Shown: in pieces, positions 51,167 through 60,741 of the stretch
How positions within the stretch are numbered: the first letter of the stretch is position 1
Layout of the letters: every line of letters starts with the position of its first letter
Assembly (NCBI RefSeq): GCF_026712185.1
Contig: NZ_JAPPUX010000001.1
Span: forward strand, 310,001 to 374,000
Length of the DNA stretch: 64,000 nucleotides
Direction: 5' to 3'
DNA from: Nocardioides pini
GTDB lineage: Bacteria > Actinomycetota > Actinomycetes > Propionibacteriales > Nocardioidaceae
Program-made: the position numbers and the translations under genes
Notes under the pieces: generated by a model
The model's input: the letters and a program-made list of their open reading frames with translations, nothing else
The model's database searches: none
What the model was told of the DNA's origin: nothing

Positions 51167-52123
51167 ATGGCGGGCAACTCGCAGCGCAAGGGCGCGATCA
51201 AGAAGACCGGCAAGGGCAACCCCACCGCCGGGTCGGGGGGACGGGTGCGTCGCGGGCTCGAGGGCAGGGGCCCGACGCCCAAGGCCAAGGACCGGCCCTA
51301 CCACCAGGCGCACAAGGCGGCCAAGCGCGCCGAGCGCGACAAGGCGACGCGGTCCAAGCGGCGCACGACCTCCGACGCGGAGTGGGCCGCTGGTCGCAAC
51401 TCGGTCGTCGAGCTGCTGCAGGCCGGCGTGCCGGTCGCGGCGATCTACGTCGCCGAGGGAGCCGAGCGCGACGGCCGGATGCGCGAGGCCTTCAAGCTGG
51501 CCGCCGAGCAGGGGCTGACGCTGCTCGAGGTCACCCGCAACGAGATGGACCGGATGACCGGCGGTGCCGTGCACCAGGGTCTCGCGGCGCGGCTGCCGGC
51601 CTACGAGTACGCCCACGCCGACGACCTCCTCGAACGGGCGTCCGACGCCAAGGAGCCGGCGCTGGTCGTCGCCCTCGACTCGGTCACCGACCCGCGCAAC
51701 CTCGGCGCCGTCGTCCGCTCCGCGGCCGGCTTCGGCGCCCACGGCGTGCTGATCCCCGAGCGCCGGGCCGCCGGCATGACCGCCTCGGCGTGGAAGACCA
51801 GCGCCGGCGCCGCCGCGCGGCTGCCCATCGCGCAGACGGTCAACCTGACCCGCCAGCTCAAGGCCTACCAGGACGCCGGGTGCATGGTCGTGGGCCTGGC
51901 GGCCGACGGCGACATCTCGCTCCCCGAGCTCGTCGCCCCCGGTGGCCTGGCCGAGGGACCGCTGGTGGTCGTCGTCGGGTCCGAGGGCAAGGGCCTCGGG
52001 CGCCTCGTCGCGGAGACCTGCGACCAGATCGTCTCGATCCCGATGGCCGGCCAGCTGGAGTCGCTCAACGCCGGCGTGGCCGCCTCGGTCGCCCTCTACG
52101 CGATCTCGCAGGCCCGCTCGTAG
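51167..52123 (+). CDS. rlmB: 23S rRNA (guanosine-2'-O-)-methyltransferase RlmB-type
   Basis: 318 residues of the SpoU/TrmH family. A basic N-terminal extension of about 60 residues (KGAIKKTGKGN) precedes the substrate-binding domain (WAAGRNSVVELLQAGVPV) and the SPOUT knot with LDSVTDPRNLGAVVRSA, VVVGSEGKGLGRLV and IPMAGQLESLNAGVAASVAL. It modifies G2251 (E. coli numbering) of 23S rRNA. ATG follows the cysS stop by one base. Confidence 0.94.
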   Translation: MAGNSQRKGAIKKTGKGNPTAGSGGRVRRGLEGRGPTPKAKDRPYHQAHKAAKRAERDKATRSKRRTTSDAEWAAGRNSVVELLQAGVPVAAIYVAEGAERDGRMREAFKLAAEQGLTLLEVTRNEMDRMTGGAVHQGLAARLPAYEYAHADDLLERASDAKEPALVVALDSVTDPRNLGAVVRSAAGFGAHGVLIPERRAAGMTASAWKTSAGAAARLPIAQTVNLTRQLKAYQDAGCMVVGLAADGDISLPELVAPGGLAEGPLVVVVGSEGKGLGRLVAETCDQIVSIPMAGQLESLNAGVAASVALYAISQARS

Positions 52124-52125
52124 GG

Positions 52126-53646
52126 ATGTCGTCCACCCCGCGGCGGGTCCTCGTCGGTGCCGTGCTGCTCGTGGGCAGCATGGCGCTCGGGCTCGCGGTC
52201 GCGGTGTCGCTGTTCCTCAACAGCAGCCGGACCGTCGTGCTCGTCGGCCACGACACCGTCGTACGGCCCACGCTGGCGCGCGACGCGGTGGTCGAGACCG
52301 GGCCGCTGCTGCCCGACCTGCGCATCCGCGACGTCGGCCCGCTCGGTGTGACGCTCACGCTCGGCAAGACCGAGGTGGGGTCGATCGAGGAGCTGGTGCA
52401 GCGCTACGCGCTCATCGCCAGCGACCCGTCCGCGCCCATCGACAAGGTCGAGGGCGTGGTGCGCGACATGGCCCTCTCCGCGGCCCTCCGCGGCCTCGCG
52501 GTGGGGCTGCTGCCGGTCGCGGTGTTCCTGCTGCTGGGACGCCATCGGCGAGGCGAGCTGTTCCGGGGGCTCCGGACGCGCCAGGGCCTGCTGGCGCTGG
52601 TCCTGCTGCTGACGCTCCCGCTGCTGGTGTGGCAGCCGTGGGAGAACGACGAGGAGACGCAGGACGACCAGGGCACCTGGCAGACGCTCGCCGACCTGGC
52701 GGGCCCCGACGTGGACCTGCCGGCCGAGGTGCGCGGCATCGAGGTGCGCACCGGCCCGGTCACGACCCAGAGCAAGCGGCTCGTGCTGAGCGCGGTGGAC
52801 ACCTACGACAAGAGCAAGGAGTTCTACTCCACGGCTGCCGAGGAGGCGGCCGACCTCCCCGAGAAGGGCCTGCGCACCCCGGAGGACGGCGAGACCGTCG
52901 CCCTCCTGGTGAGCGACCGCCACGACAACATCGGCATGGACCGCGTGGCCCGCGCCATCGGCGAGGCCGCCGGGGCGACCGTCGTGCTCGACGCCGGCGA
53001 CGACACCTCGACCGGCCAGCCGTGGGAGGCCTTCAGCCTCGACTCCCTCCAGACCGCCTTCGACGACTGGGAGCGCTTCGGGGTCGCCGGCAACCACGAC
53101 CACGGCACGTTCGTCAGCACCTACCTCGCCGACCTCGGGTGGACCATGCTCGACGGCGAGGTGGTCGAGGCCCCGTGGGGTGGCACCCTGCTCGGCGTCG
53201 ACGACCCGCGCAGCAGCGGGCTCGGCAGCTGGCGCGACGAGACCGGTCTCAGCTTCACCGAGGTGGGCGACCGGCTCGCGGACGGGGCCTGCGCCGCCGC
53301 CGAGGACGGCGAGCGGGTGAGCACGATGCTGGTCCACGACGCCAACCTGGGCCGTGAGGCGCTCGCCCGGGGCTGCGTGGACCTCGTGGTCGGCGGGCAC
53401 ACCCACGTCCAGAACGGTCCGGACGCCGTCGACGGCGAGGACGACGCGACCGGCTACACCTGGACCAACGGCACGACCGGCGGTGCGGCGTACGCCTTCG
53501 CGCTCGGCAGCAAGCCGCGGCGCGACGCCGAGGTCAGCCTGGTGACCTACGCCGACGGTCGACCGGTCGGGCTGCAGTGGGTGCGGCTGCGCACCAACGG
53601 CTCGTGGCAGGTCGGCGACTGGGAGCCGGTCACTCCTGCCCCGTGA
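52126..53646 (+). CDS. Membrane metallophosphoesterase
   Basis: 506 residues. Three transmembrane helices (about 8-30, 118-138 and 149-168) precede a calcineurin-type domain: SDRHDN in place of the usual DxH block, LDAGDD, GNHDHG and GGHTHVQ. It probably hydrolyses a phosphoester at the outer face of the membrane. ATG is two bases after the rlmB stop. The 3' end overlaps the convergent DUF4032 gene by 17 bases. Confidence 0.85.
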   Translation: MSSTPRRVLVGAVLLVGSMALGLAVAVSLFLNSSRTVVLVGHDTVVRPTLARDAVVETGPLLPDLRIRDVGPLGVTLTLGKTEVGSIEELVQRYALIASDPSAPIDKVEGVVRDMALSAALRGLAVGLLPVAVFLLLGRHRRGELFRGLRTRQGLLALVLLLTLPLLVWQPWENDEETQDDQGTWQTLADLAGPDVDLPAEVRGIEVRTGPVTTQSKRLVLSAVDTYDKSKEFYSTAAEEAADLPEKGLRTPEDGETVALLVSDRHDNIGMDRVARAIGEAAGATVVLDAGDDTSTGQPWEAFSLDSLQTAFDDWERFGVAGNHDHGTFVSTYLADLGWTMLDGEVVEAPWGGTLLGVDDPRSSGLGSWRDETGLSFTEVGDRLADGACAAAEDGERVSTMLVHDANLGREALARGCVDLVVGGHTHVQNGPDAVDGEDDATGYTWTNGTTGGAAYAFALGSKPRRDAEVSLVTYADGRPVGLQWVRLRTNGSWQVGDWEPVTPAP

Positions 53647-54838
53647 TCGCTTCGTCGGGCTTGGCGGTGAGGAACCGGTCGATGTAGTCGCGAGCGGTGG
53701 CGTGGATGTTCACCTCGTGCCCGGCCCGCTCGGAGAGGTACCAGCGGTGCTCGAGGATCTCGTGGAAGACCTCCGCGGGCTCGAGCTTGCCGGTGGCGTC
53801 GGGCGGGATCATCGTCATGATCGGCTCGAAGATCTCGTGCATCCAGCGGCTCGCGACGAGGTGACGGTCCTCGCGGCCGAGGTCGTGGTGGGCGGTGTAG
53901 GACGCGATGTCGTTGAGGATCCGGCGTGCCTGGTTGTCCTCGACCGTCATGCCGGTGAGGTCGCGCAGCTCGCGGGTGTGGTGGCCGAGGTCGACGACCT
54001 TGGGCTGGATGCGGATCGTGTCGCCGCCGAGGTCGGTGACGATGTCGAGCTCGTCGACGTCGAAGCCGAGGTCGTTGAGCCGCTCCACGCGGCGCTCGAT
54101 GCGCCACATCTCGTCGGCGCCGAACTCCTCGAGGTCGGTGAGCTCGCGCCACAGCGCCTCGTAGCGCGAGCGCAGGTGCTCGATGATCTCGAAGCCGTCG
54201 ATGGGGCGCTGCACGGCGCCGCTCGCGCTGAGGTCCATCAACTCGGCGAAGATGTTCTCGCAGCCCACGGTGATGTCGTACTCCCGCAGCCGGTCCCCGA
54301 CGGACTCGTGCAGCTCGCCGGTCTCGGCGTCCACGAGGTAGGCGGCGAGGGCGCCGGCGTCGCGGCGGAACAGCACGTTGGACAGCGACACGTCGCCCCA
54401 GTAGAAGCCGGCGAGGTGGAGCCGGACCAGCAGCACCACGATCGCGTCGATGAGCGTGGGCACGTGCTCGACGTCCATGCCGCGGCTGAACAGGCTGCGG
54501 TAGGGCAGGGAGAAGCGGAGGTGGTGGGTGAGCAGCGCCGCCGGCAGCTCCTCGCCGTCGCGGCTCTCGCGACCGGTGACGACGCCCTGCGGCACCACCG
54601 ACGGCATGCCCATGCGCTGGAGGTCGCGCAGCATCCGGTACTCGCGGAAGGCGATGTCGTCGTTGGTCTCCTTGACGGCGTAGACGCTGCTGCCGAGCCG
54701 CACGATGCGGACGACGTGGCGCGACAGGCCGCGGGGGAGTGGTACGACGACCTCGTCCGGCCACTCCTCGAGCGGCAGGTGCCAGGGCAGCCGGAGGATC
54801 GCCGGGTCGGGCCGGCTGGCGACGATCCGCATGGCCAT
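53630..54838 (-). CDS. DUF4032-domain protein
   Basis: 402 residues. The N-terminal half is a lipopolysaccharide-kinase-like fold (VYAVKETNDDIAFREYRML, LHLAGFYWGDVSLSNVLFRR with the catalytic-loop aspartate), and the C-terminal half is the actinobacterial DUF4032 (HHDLGREDRHLVASRWMHE, EILEHRWYLSERAG). A phosphotransferase role is plausible, the substrate unknown. ATG 54838 is chosen over upstream open frame because the conserved region starts there. Confidence 0.85.
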   Translation of the reverse strand: MAMRIVASRPDPAILRLPWHLPLEEWPDEVVVPLPRGLSRHVVRIVRLGSSVYAVKETNDDIAFREYRMLRDLQRMGMPSVVPQGVVTGRESRDGEELPAALLTHHLRFSLPYRSLFSRGMDVEHVPTLIDAIVVLLVRLHLAGFYWGDVSLSNVLFRRDAGALAAYLVDAETGELHESVGDRLREYDITVGCENIFAELMDLSASGAVQRPIDGFEIIEHLRSRYEALWRELTDLEEFGADEMWRIERRVERLNDLGFDVDELDIVTDLGGDTIRIQPKVVDLGHHTRELRDLTGMTVEDNQARRILNDIASYTAHHDLGREDRHLVASRWMHEIFEPIMTMIPPDATGKLEPAEVFHEILEHRWYLSERAGHEVNIHATARDYIDRFLTAKPDEAITGQE

Positions 54839-54887
54839 GCGAAGCACCCTAGCCGGGCACGGGACGCGCGTGGAGCGCCTGCTCGCC

Positions 54888-56723
54888 TCAGATCTCCCAG
54901 ACGTCGAGCCGCGGCCCCGCGGCGGCCGGGACCTCGGCGCCGTCGGGCCCGGTGACGAGGTCGGCGCCGCCGGGCTCGGACCCGAAGAGGTGCCGGCCCG
55001 CGCCCGTGGGGAGCGTGAAGGCGCTGCCGGCGGCCCGGCGGGCGACGACGAGCACGGTCTGGTCGGGGTGCTCGCGGAGGTAGGCGATGGTGTCGTCGTC
55101 GACGTGCGCCCAGCGCAGCCCGCCCCGGCGCAGGGCCGGGTGCTCCCGCCGCAGCCGGGCCAGGTCGGCGTACGTCGTGAGCGTCTGCCGGTCCCACTCC
55201 TCGCGGCGGTGCCACGGCATCGGGCGGCGGGCGTCCTCGCCGTTGACGCCTTCGAGGCCGATCTCGTCACCGGCGAAGACCATCGGGACGCCGGGCATCG
55301 TGAACTGCAGGCCGGCGGCGACGCGGTGGACGGCGGCGTCCCCGCCGACGAGGGTGCGGATCCGGGCGGAGTCGTGGGAGCCGAGGATGTTCCAGCTCGA
55401 CGCGGTGGCGCGCCAGCCGAGCGCCCCCTGCCAGGCGCGGAACGTCTCGACGACCGCGCCGCCGCCGCGGCGCGGGACCGGCACCGGGCGCCCGAAGGGA
55501 CGGGCGGGCGAGGCGGGGTCGCGCAGCCACGACCAGACGGGCCAGGAGAAGCCGGAGTAGTTCATCGTGCCGTGCCAGCCGTCGCCGTCGACGTCGCCGG
55601 TGGCGTCGTGGTTGTGCTCGCCGATGACCCACGGGTCGTCGTGGAGCGCGGCGGCGGTGGCCCGCACGGCGCGGGCGACCTCGTGGGCCACGTCGATGTC
55701 ACCGAGCCGGCCGGTCATGTTGGCGACGTCGATGCGCCACCCGTCGACGGCGTAGGGCTGCTGCAGCCAGCGGCCGACCACCGAGTCGGGGCCCTCGACC
55801 ATCGCGTGGCGCACGTCGAGGTTGGCGTGGTTGATCTTCGGGAGCGTGCCGTGGCCCATCCAGTCGGCGTAGGTGCCGTCGTCGGAGAAGTAGTAGAACG
55901 AGCGGTGCGGGTCGCGCGGGTCGTCGACCGCGCAGAGGAACCACTCGTGGGTGTCGCCCGTGTGGTTGGTGGTGAGGTCGCCCAGGATGCGCCACCCGCG
56001 CTCGTGGACGGCGGCGCTCAGCCGGGCGTACGCCTCGCTGCCGCCGAGCAGCGGGTCGACCTCGGTGAAGGTCGTCGCGTTGTAGCGGTGGTTGCTCTCG
56101 CCGGGGAAGACCGGCGTCGTGTAGAGGATGTCGGCCCCGACCTCGGCGAGGTGGTCGAGGTGCTCGGTGATGCCGTCGAGGTCGCCGCCGAAGAGCTGCA
56201 TCGGCGTGCGCGGGTCGCTGCCCTCGAAGACCACCTCGTCGTCCCAGTCCGCGGGCAGCGCCCAGTCCGGGACCTCCCGCTCCTCGGCCGCGGCCGAGCG
56301 GGCGAAGCGGTCGGGGAACACCTGGTAGACGACCCCGTCACGCCCCCAGTCCGGTGCGGGCGGGTGGGCGGCCAGGCGAAAGTCGTCGGCGTCCGGCACG
56401 TCGTGGGCCACCACGCCGGCGCCGGTCAGCCACTCCTGCTCCTCGCCACCGTCGCGGACGAGGAGGAAGCGGTAGTGCGTCACCGGGTTGTGGACCGGCA
56501 GCTCGCCCTCCCACCACACGGCGTCGCCGATCGTGGTCGGCGTGGTCGGGTGGAAGACCGGCTCGGCGTCGTACGTCGTCCGCAGCCAGACGGCTTCGAC
56601 CGGGTCGGTCGCGCTGGTGCGGACGCGCACGGTGACCCTGGCGCCGAGCGCCGGTGCCTCGTCGGAGACGAAGAGCGGGGACCCGTCGTGGTGGGGGTCG
56701 TGGAGGAGGCTCACGGGCCACAT
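54888..56723 (-). CDS. GH13-family alpha-glucosidase/neopullulanase-like
   Basis: 611 residues. An N-terminal beta domain (to about 120) precedes the GH13 barrel. The catalytic set is complete: D249 and H254 in region I (LGDLTTNH), nucleophile D332 (DGWRIDVAN), acid/base E369 (VIGEHNHD) and H450-D451 (GSHDSARI). It should hydrolyse alpha-1,4 and possibly alpha-1,6 linkages of maltodextrins in the cytoplasm; no signal peptide is seen. It is the upstream neighbour of the DUF4032 gene with a 49-base gap and may share its transcript. Confidence 0.93.
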   Translation of the reverse strand: MWPVSLLHDPHHDGSPLFVSDEAPALGARVTVRVRTSATDPVEAVWLRTTYDAEPVFHPTTPTTIGDAVWWEGELPVHNPVTHYRFLLVRDGGEEQEWLTGAGVVAHDVPDADDFRLAAHPPAPDWGRDGVVYQVFPDRFARSAAAEEREVPDWALPADWDDEVVFEGSDPRTPMQLFGGDLDGITEHLDHLAEVGADILYTTPVFPGESNHRYNATTFTEVDPLLGGSEAYARLSAAVHERGWRILGDLTTNHTGDTHEWFLCAVDDPRDPHRSFYYFSDDGTYADWMGHGTLPKINHANLDVRHAMVEGPDSVVGRWLQQPYAVDGWRIDVANMTGRLGDIDVAHEVARAVRATAAALHDDPWVIGEHNHDATGDVDGDGWHGTMNYSGFSWPVWSWLRDPASPARPFGRPVPVPRRGGGAVVETFRAWQGALGWRATASSWNILGSHDSARIRTLVGGDAAVHRVAAGLQFTMPGVPMVFAGDEIGLEGVNGEDARRPMPWHRREEWDRQTLTTYADLARLRREHPALRRGGLRWAHVDDDTIAYLREHPDQTVLVVARRAAGSAFTLPTGAGRHLFGSEPGGADLVTGPDGAEVPAAAGPRLDVWEI

Positions 56724-56734
56724 CCTTCCTCACC

Positions 56735-56740
56735 TAGGAT
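56735..56740 (+). promoter_or_regulatory. Candidate -10 of the tRNA-Thr gene
   Basis: TAGGAT lies 23 bases before the tRNA, giving a start near 56747 and a 17-base leader. It matches the -10 consensus at four of six positions, but no good -35 is found. It overlaps the region in front of the divergent glucosidase gene. Confidence 0.3.
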
Positions 56741-56763
56741 GGCCGCCGCGTCCTCGGGCGCAC

Positions 56764-56838
56764 GCCGCGTTAGCTCAGGGGTAGAGCACCAATCTTGTAA
56801 ATTGGGTTGCGAGAGTTCGAATCTCTCACGCGGCTCCA
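56764..56838 (+). tRNA. tRNA-Thr (anticodon TGT)
   Basis: A complete cloverleaf: acceptor GCCGCGT pairs with ACGCGGC, D arm GCTC/GAGC, anticodon arm CCAAT/ATTGG with loop CTTGTAA giving anticodon TGT (reads ACA), T arm GAGAG TTCGAAT CTCTC. The discriminator base is T at 56835 and the CCA end (56836-56838) is encoded. The pdxY stop codon is four bases downstream on the opposite strand. Confidence 0.95.
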
Positions 56839-56842
56839 GCCG

Positions 56843-57706
56843 TCAGCGGACCTGCTGCACCTCGAACTCGCACGCGGGGGAGGCGATCGCGTCCTGCGCG
56901 GCGATCAGCCGGAGCTCGCGCTCGCCGGAGTCGAGGGTCTCCTTGAGGACCGCGAAGACCGAGGACGCGGTCCGGGCGAGGGCGTCGGCGGGGGAGCCGG
57001 TCGTGCGCAGGTGGGCGGTGAACAGGGCGGCAGTGATGTCGCCGGAGCCGTTGGCCTTCATCGGCAGGCGCGGGGTGGTGACGAGCCACGCGCCGTCCCC
57101 GGTGACCGCGAGCATCTCGATGACGTCGTCGTCCGCACCCTCGCGGTCGACCGACGTGACGAGCACGGTCGAGGGGCCGAGGCCGCGCACCTCGTCCACG
57201 GCGGACAGGATGTCCTCGAGGGTCGACGGGCCGCTCAGGCCGTCACGGTCGGTGATGAAGCCGAGCTCGAACTGGTTGGGCGTCAGCACGTCGGCGACCG
57301 GGATCACCGTGGAGCGGTACTTCGGCGGGATCGCCGGGTTGACGAAGCAGCCCGAGGTGGCGTTGCCCATGACCGGGTCGCAGGTGTACGTCGCGTCGGG
57401 GTTGGCCGCCTTGACCTGCGCGACCGCGTCGACGATGACGTCCGCGATCTCGGGGGAGCCCTGGTAGCCCGACAGGACCGCGTCGCAGGTCTCGAAGGCG
57501 CCGCGCTCGCCGATGCCGGTGATCACCTCGGCGACGTCCTGCGCCGCGATCAGCGGCCCGCGCCACGCGCCGTAGCCGGTGTGGTTGGAGAAGTTCACCG
57601 TCAGGACCGGCCACACGTCGTGGCCGAGGCGCTGGAGCGGGAACACGGCAGCGGAGTTGCCGACGTGGCCGTAGGCGACGTGGGACTGGATCGAGAGGAC
57701 GCGCAC
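56843..57706 (-). CDS. pdxY: Pyridoxal kinase
   Basis: 287 residues of the PfkB-related pyridoxal kinase family. MRVLSIQSHVAYGHVGN carries the conserved start, LSGYQGSPEI and YTCDPVMG the middle motifs, and KANGSGDITAALFTAHL the anion hole and catalytic aspartate. It phosphorylates pyridoxal, pyridoxine or pyridoxamine to the 5'-phosphate, which the PLP decarboxylase 2 kb away needs. It lies 9 bases after the dioxygenase stop and probably shares its transcript. Confidence 0.93.
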   Translation of the reverse strand: MRVLSIQSHVAYGHVGNSAAVFPLQRLGHDVWPVLTVNFSNHTGYGAWRGPLIAAQDVAEVITGIGERGAFETCDAVLSGYQGSPEIADVIVDAVAQVKAANPDATYTCDPVMGNATSGCFVNPAIPPKYRSTVIPVADVLTPNQFELGFITDRDGLSGPSTLEDILSAVDEVRGLGPSTVLVTSVDREGADDDVIEMLAVTGDGAWLVTTPRLPMKANGSGDITAALFTAHLRTTGSPADALARTASSVFAVLKETLDSGERELRLIAAQDAIASPACEFEVQQVR

Positions 57707-57715
57707 ACCCCGACC

Positions 57716-58489
57716 TTAGGCGACCTGCAGGGACCGCTTCGACAGGCCCATCCAGTAGCCGTCGATGACCTGGACGCCCGGCTCGTCGGCGGTCGTCGCC
57801 GCGCCGAGGGTCACGAACAGCGGCGTGTAGTGCTCGACGGTCGGGTGGGCGTACGGCATGCCGGGCGCCTTCGACCTGTAGTCGGACAGCGTGTCGACGT
57901 CGCCGCGGGAGAGCGCGTCGGCGGCCCAGAGGTCGAAGTCCACCGACCAGCCGGGGGCGGCGGCGTCGATGCGGAACTCCTCGAGGAAGGGCAGGCCGTG
58001 GGTGAGGAAGCCCGAGCCGATGACGAGCACGCCCTCCTCGCGCAGCGGGCGCAGCCGCTCGCCGAGCCGCATCAGGCGGTGCGGGTCGTCGGTCGGCAGC
58101 GACATCTGCAGCACCGGGATGTCGGCCTCGGGGTACATGATCTTCAGCGGCACCCATGCGCCGTGGTCGAGGCCGCGCGAGACGTGCTGGTGCACGGGCT
58201 CGCCGGTCGGCATCATCGCTGCGACGCGCTGCGCCAGCGCGGTGGCGTCGGGCGTCTGGTAGGTCATCCGGTAGTACTTCGGCGCGAACCCGCCGAAGTC
58301 GTAGACCAGTGGCGCGCCGCTGGCCGACAGGCTCACCGGCGCCGACTCCCAGTGCGCCGAGACGATGAGGATCGCCTTCGGGCGCGGCAGGTCCTTCGCC
58401 CAGGCCGCGAGCTGCCCGGACCAGATCGGGTCGTCGAGCAGCGGCGGCGCACCGTGGCCGATGTACAGGGCAGGCATGGGAGTGGTCAT
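57716..58489 (-). CDS. Class III extradiol dioxygenase, DODA/YgiD type
   Basis: 257 residues. LYIGHGAPP (H12), IVSAHWES (H46) and GSGFLTHGL hold the metal histidines of the LigB-type dioxygenase fold, and the overall layout matches E. coli YgiD, a 4,5-DOPA dioxygenase. The natural substrate is unknown. ATG 58489 has GAGGACG upstream. A good promoter with an overlapping palindrome lies directly in front, so expression is probably repressed until an inducer is present. Confidence 0.88.
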   Translation of the reverse strand: MTTPMPALYIGHGAPPLLDDPIWSGQLAAWAKDLPRPKAILIVSAHWESAPVSLSASGAPLVYDFGGFAPKYYRMTYQTPDATALAQRVAAMMPTGEPVHQHVSRGLDHGAWVPLKIMYPEADIPVLQMSLPTDDPHRLMRLGERLRPLREEGVLVIGSGFLTHGLPFLEEFRIDAAAPGWSVDFDLWAADALSRGDVDTLSDYRSKAPGMPYAHPTVEHYTPLFVTLGAATTADEPGVQVIDGYWMGLSKRSLQVA

Positions 58490-58499
58490 GACGTCCTCA

Positions 58500-58519
58500 A
58501 TAGTTGTTGGTTCAACTAT
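58500..58519. promoter_or_regulatory. Palindromic operator over the dioxygenase promoter
   Basis: ATAGTTG (58500-58506) and CAACTAT (58513-58519) are perfect inverted repeats with a 6-base centre. The right half overlaps the -10 TATAGT (minus strand, 58515-58520). Size and spacing suit a MarR- or HxlR-type dimer; no regulator gene is adjacent. Confidence 0.6.
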
Positions 58520-58543
58520 ATTCCACCGGTAGTCCAGGGACAA
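58515..58543 (-). promoter_or_regulatory. Promoter of the dioxygenase-pdxY unit
   Basis: On the minus strand TTGTCC (58538-58543), exactly 17 bases, then TATAGT (58515-58520). This is one of the best sigma-70-type promoters in the window (four and five of six matches). The start would be near 58508, giving a leader of about 18 bases. Confidence 0.7.
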
Positions 58544-58591
58544 GTGGTCGTCTGCGGGTCGTCCGTACGACAGTTCGCCACTGGACTACCG
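58527..58591. repeat. 11-base inverted repeat between ung and the dioxygenase
   Basis: CGGTAGTCCAG (58527-58537) and CTGGACTACCG (58581-58591) are perfect inverted repeats separated by 43 bases. The right arm includes the ung stop codon, the left arm the spacer of the dioxygenase promoter. It may be a long-looped terminator of the ung operon or a second regulatory site. Confidence 0.45.
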
Positions 58592-59308
58592 CGCCGGGAC
58601 GTCGTCGTACGCCGGCAGGCTCCAGTCGACGGGCTCGGCGCCCTGGTCCACCAGCAGGCTGTTGACCGTGCTGAAGGGCCGGGAGCCGAAGAAGCCGCGC
58701 CGCGCGCTGAGCGGCGAGGGGTGGGCCGACTCCACGCACGGGACGGCGCCGAGCAGCGGCTTCAGCTTCTGGGCGTGCCGGCCCCACAGGATCGCGGCAG
58801 CCGGCCCGCCGCGCTCGGCGAGCGCGACGATGGCCCGTTCGGTGATCGCCTCCCACCCGCGGCCCTGGTGGCTGTTGGAGTCGCCCGGCCGCACCGTCAG
58901 GGTCCGGTTGAGCAGCATGACGCCCCGGTCGGCCCACGCCGACAGGTCGCCGTGCCGCGGCGGCACGATGCCGAGGTCGTCGCGCAGCTCGACGTAGATG
59001 TTGACCAGGCTCGGGGGCAGCGGCCACACGTGCCGCTCGACGGCGAAGCTCAGCCCGATCGGGTGGGCGGGGTTCGGGTACGGGTCCTGCCCGACGACGA
59101 GGACGCGTACGTCGGCCAGCGGGCGCTGGAACGCCCGCAGCACCAGCTCGCCCGCCGGCTGGTAGCCGCGACCGGCGGCGACCTCCTCGCGCAGGAACTG
59201 CCCCATCGCCGCGATCCGGTCGTCCACGGGGGCCAGCGCCTCGGCCCAGTCGGGCGCGACCAGCCCCTTGTCGACCAGCCCGGCGAGCGCGCTCGTGGCG
59301 TTGCTCAT
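58586..59308 (-). CDS. ung: Uracil-DNA glycosylase, family 1
   Basis: 240 residues. [20 protein letters not shown] holds the catalytic aspartate, [20 protein letters not shown] the uracil pocket and [13 protein letters not shown] the DNA-intercalation loop. It removes uracil from DNA in base-excision repair. ATG overlaps the stop of the PLP enzyme by four bases, so it is the last gene of the minus-strand operon, an unusual place for a repair gene. Confidence 0.95.
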   Translation of the reverse strand: MSNATSALAGLVDKGLVAPDWAEALAPVDDRIAAMGQFLREEVAAGRGYQPAGELVLRAFQRPLADVRVLVVGQDPYPNPAHPIGLSFAVERHVWPLPPSLVNIYVELRDDLGIVPPRHGDLSAWADRGVMLLNRTLTVRPGDSNSHQGRGWEAITERAIVALAERGGPAAAILWGRHAQKLKPLLGAVPCVESAHPSPLSARRGFFGSRPFSTVNSLLVDQGAEPVDWSLPAYDDVPAR

Positions 59309-60741
59309 GCCCGGCTCCCGCGGACGGGCCTCTGCAGCCGGTCGAGGAAGGCCACCAGCAGTGCCTCCCGCATGGCCGGCGACGCGACGTCGAGCATCGC
59401 GTTGACCTCCGCCATCCGGCTCGGCAGCTCGAGCTCCCCGTCGGCCGACTCGCCGACCAGGCCCGACGCGGCGAGCAGTCCGTCGAAGTCGTCGTCACCG
59501 AGCGCCGCCGGGTCGAGCGCCTCGATGAACGCGACCACGCCCGGGTCCACGGCCACCGGGCCGGCGGCCTGCGCGGCCGCCACGGAGTCGGCGAGGGCCG
59601 AGGCGAACTCCTCGACGTGCGGGTGCGTGCCCGCGCTGACCGACAGGTGGATGCTCGGCCCGTCGTCACCGAAGGACAGCTGCGGCTGGACGTACCAGCC
59701 GCGGGCCACCAGCTCGTCCGTGAGCGTGAAGGGGTCGCAGGACGCATCGGTCGCCAGGGTCACGAGCGTGGAGTCGGGCGCCACGACCAGCCGCAGCGCG
59801 GGCTCGGCGTCGATGCACGCCACGATCGCGTCGACCGCCGCGAGCGCGCGGTCCGCGAGCGCGAGGTAGCCGTCGTCGCCGATGTGCTCGACGACGGCCC
59901 ACGTGCCGGCCACGGGGCCGCCCGACCGCGTCGACTGCGTCGTGGCGTTGAGCATCGTGTAGCCCGGCCACGCCGCGGAGGCGAAGAACTGCGGCTTGCG
60001 CAGCGAGGCGTCGCGGTGCAGCAGGAGCGAGGTGCCCTTCGGGGCGTAGGCGTACTTGTGGGTGTCGACGGAGATCGACGTGACGCCGTCGACCGCGAAC
60101 GTCCAGGGCGGCACCGGGCGCCCCAGCCGGGAGGCGTACGGCAGCACCCACCCGCCGATGCACGCGTCGACGTGGCAGCGGACCCCGCGCGCTGCCGCGG
60201 CCGCGGCGATCGCCGTCACCGGGTCGACGACCCCGTGCGCGTAGGACGGAGCGCTCGCCACGACGAGCACCGTGTCGTCGTCGATGGCGGCGGCCATCGC
60301 CCCGGCGTCGGCCCGGAAGTCGGCACCGACCGGCACGAGCACCGCCTCGACGCCGAAGTAGTGCGCGGCCTTGTGGAACGCGGCGTGCGCGGTCGACGGC
60401 AGCACCATCCGGGGACGCGCGACGTCGGGCCGGCTGTCGCGTGCGCCCTGGACCGCCAGCAGGATCGACTCGGTCCCGCCCGAGGTCACGGTGCCGACCG
60501 CCGAGCCCGGTGCTTCGAGCAGCCCGCACGCGAAGCCGACGAGCTCGTTCTCCATCTGGAGCAGTGACGGGAACGCGGTCGGGTCGAGCGCGTTGGAGGC
60601 GGCGTAGGCCGCGACCGCCTCCCGGGCGACCCGGTCGACCTCCGGGTCGCCGGAGTCGTAGACGTAGGCCAGCGTGCGGCCCCCGTGCACCGGCAGGTCG
60701 CGGCCCTGGAGGACCGCGAGCCTCTGCATCGCGTCGGTCAT
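59305..60741 (-). CDS. PLP-dependent decarboxylase/lyase, sphingosine-phosphate-lyase-like
   Basis: 478 residues, fold type [21 protein letters not shown] binds the phosphate, D192 (HVDACIGG) the pyridine nitrogen, and [20 protein letters not shown] carries the PLP lysine K229. THKYxYAPKGTS is the signature of sphingosine-1-phosphate lyases and their bacterial relatives, as opposed to glutamate decarboxylases. A C-terminal helical extension of about 80 residues is present. ATG 60741 overlaps the MFS stop by four bases. The natural substrate is unknown; an amino-acid or amino-alcohol phosphate is possible. Confidence 0.82.
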   Translation of the reverse strand: MTDAMQRLAVLQGRDLPVHGGRTLAYVYDSGDPEVDRVAREAVAAYAASNALDPTAFPSLLQMENELVGFACGLLEAPGSAVGTVTSGGTESILLAVQGARDSRPDVARPRMVLPSTAHAAFHKAAHYFGVEAVLVPVGADFRADAGAMAAAIDDDTVLVVASAPSYAHGVVDPVTAIAAAAAARGVRCHVDACIGGWVLPYASRLGRPVPPWTFAVDGVTSISVDTHKYAYAPKGTSLLLHRDASLRKPQFFASAAWPGYTMLNATTQSTRSGGPVAGTWAVVEHIGDDGYLALADRALAAVDAIVACIDAEPALRLVVAPDSTLVTLATDASCDPFTLTDELVARGWYVQPQLSFGDDGPSIHLSVSAGTHPHVEEFASALADSVAAAQAAGPVAVDPGVVAFIEALDPAALGDDDFDGLLAASGLVGESADGELELPSRMAEVNAMLDVASPAMREALLVAFLDRLQRPVRGSRA

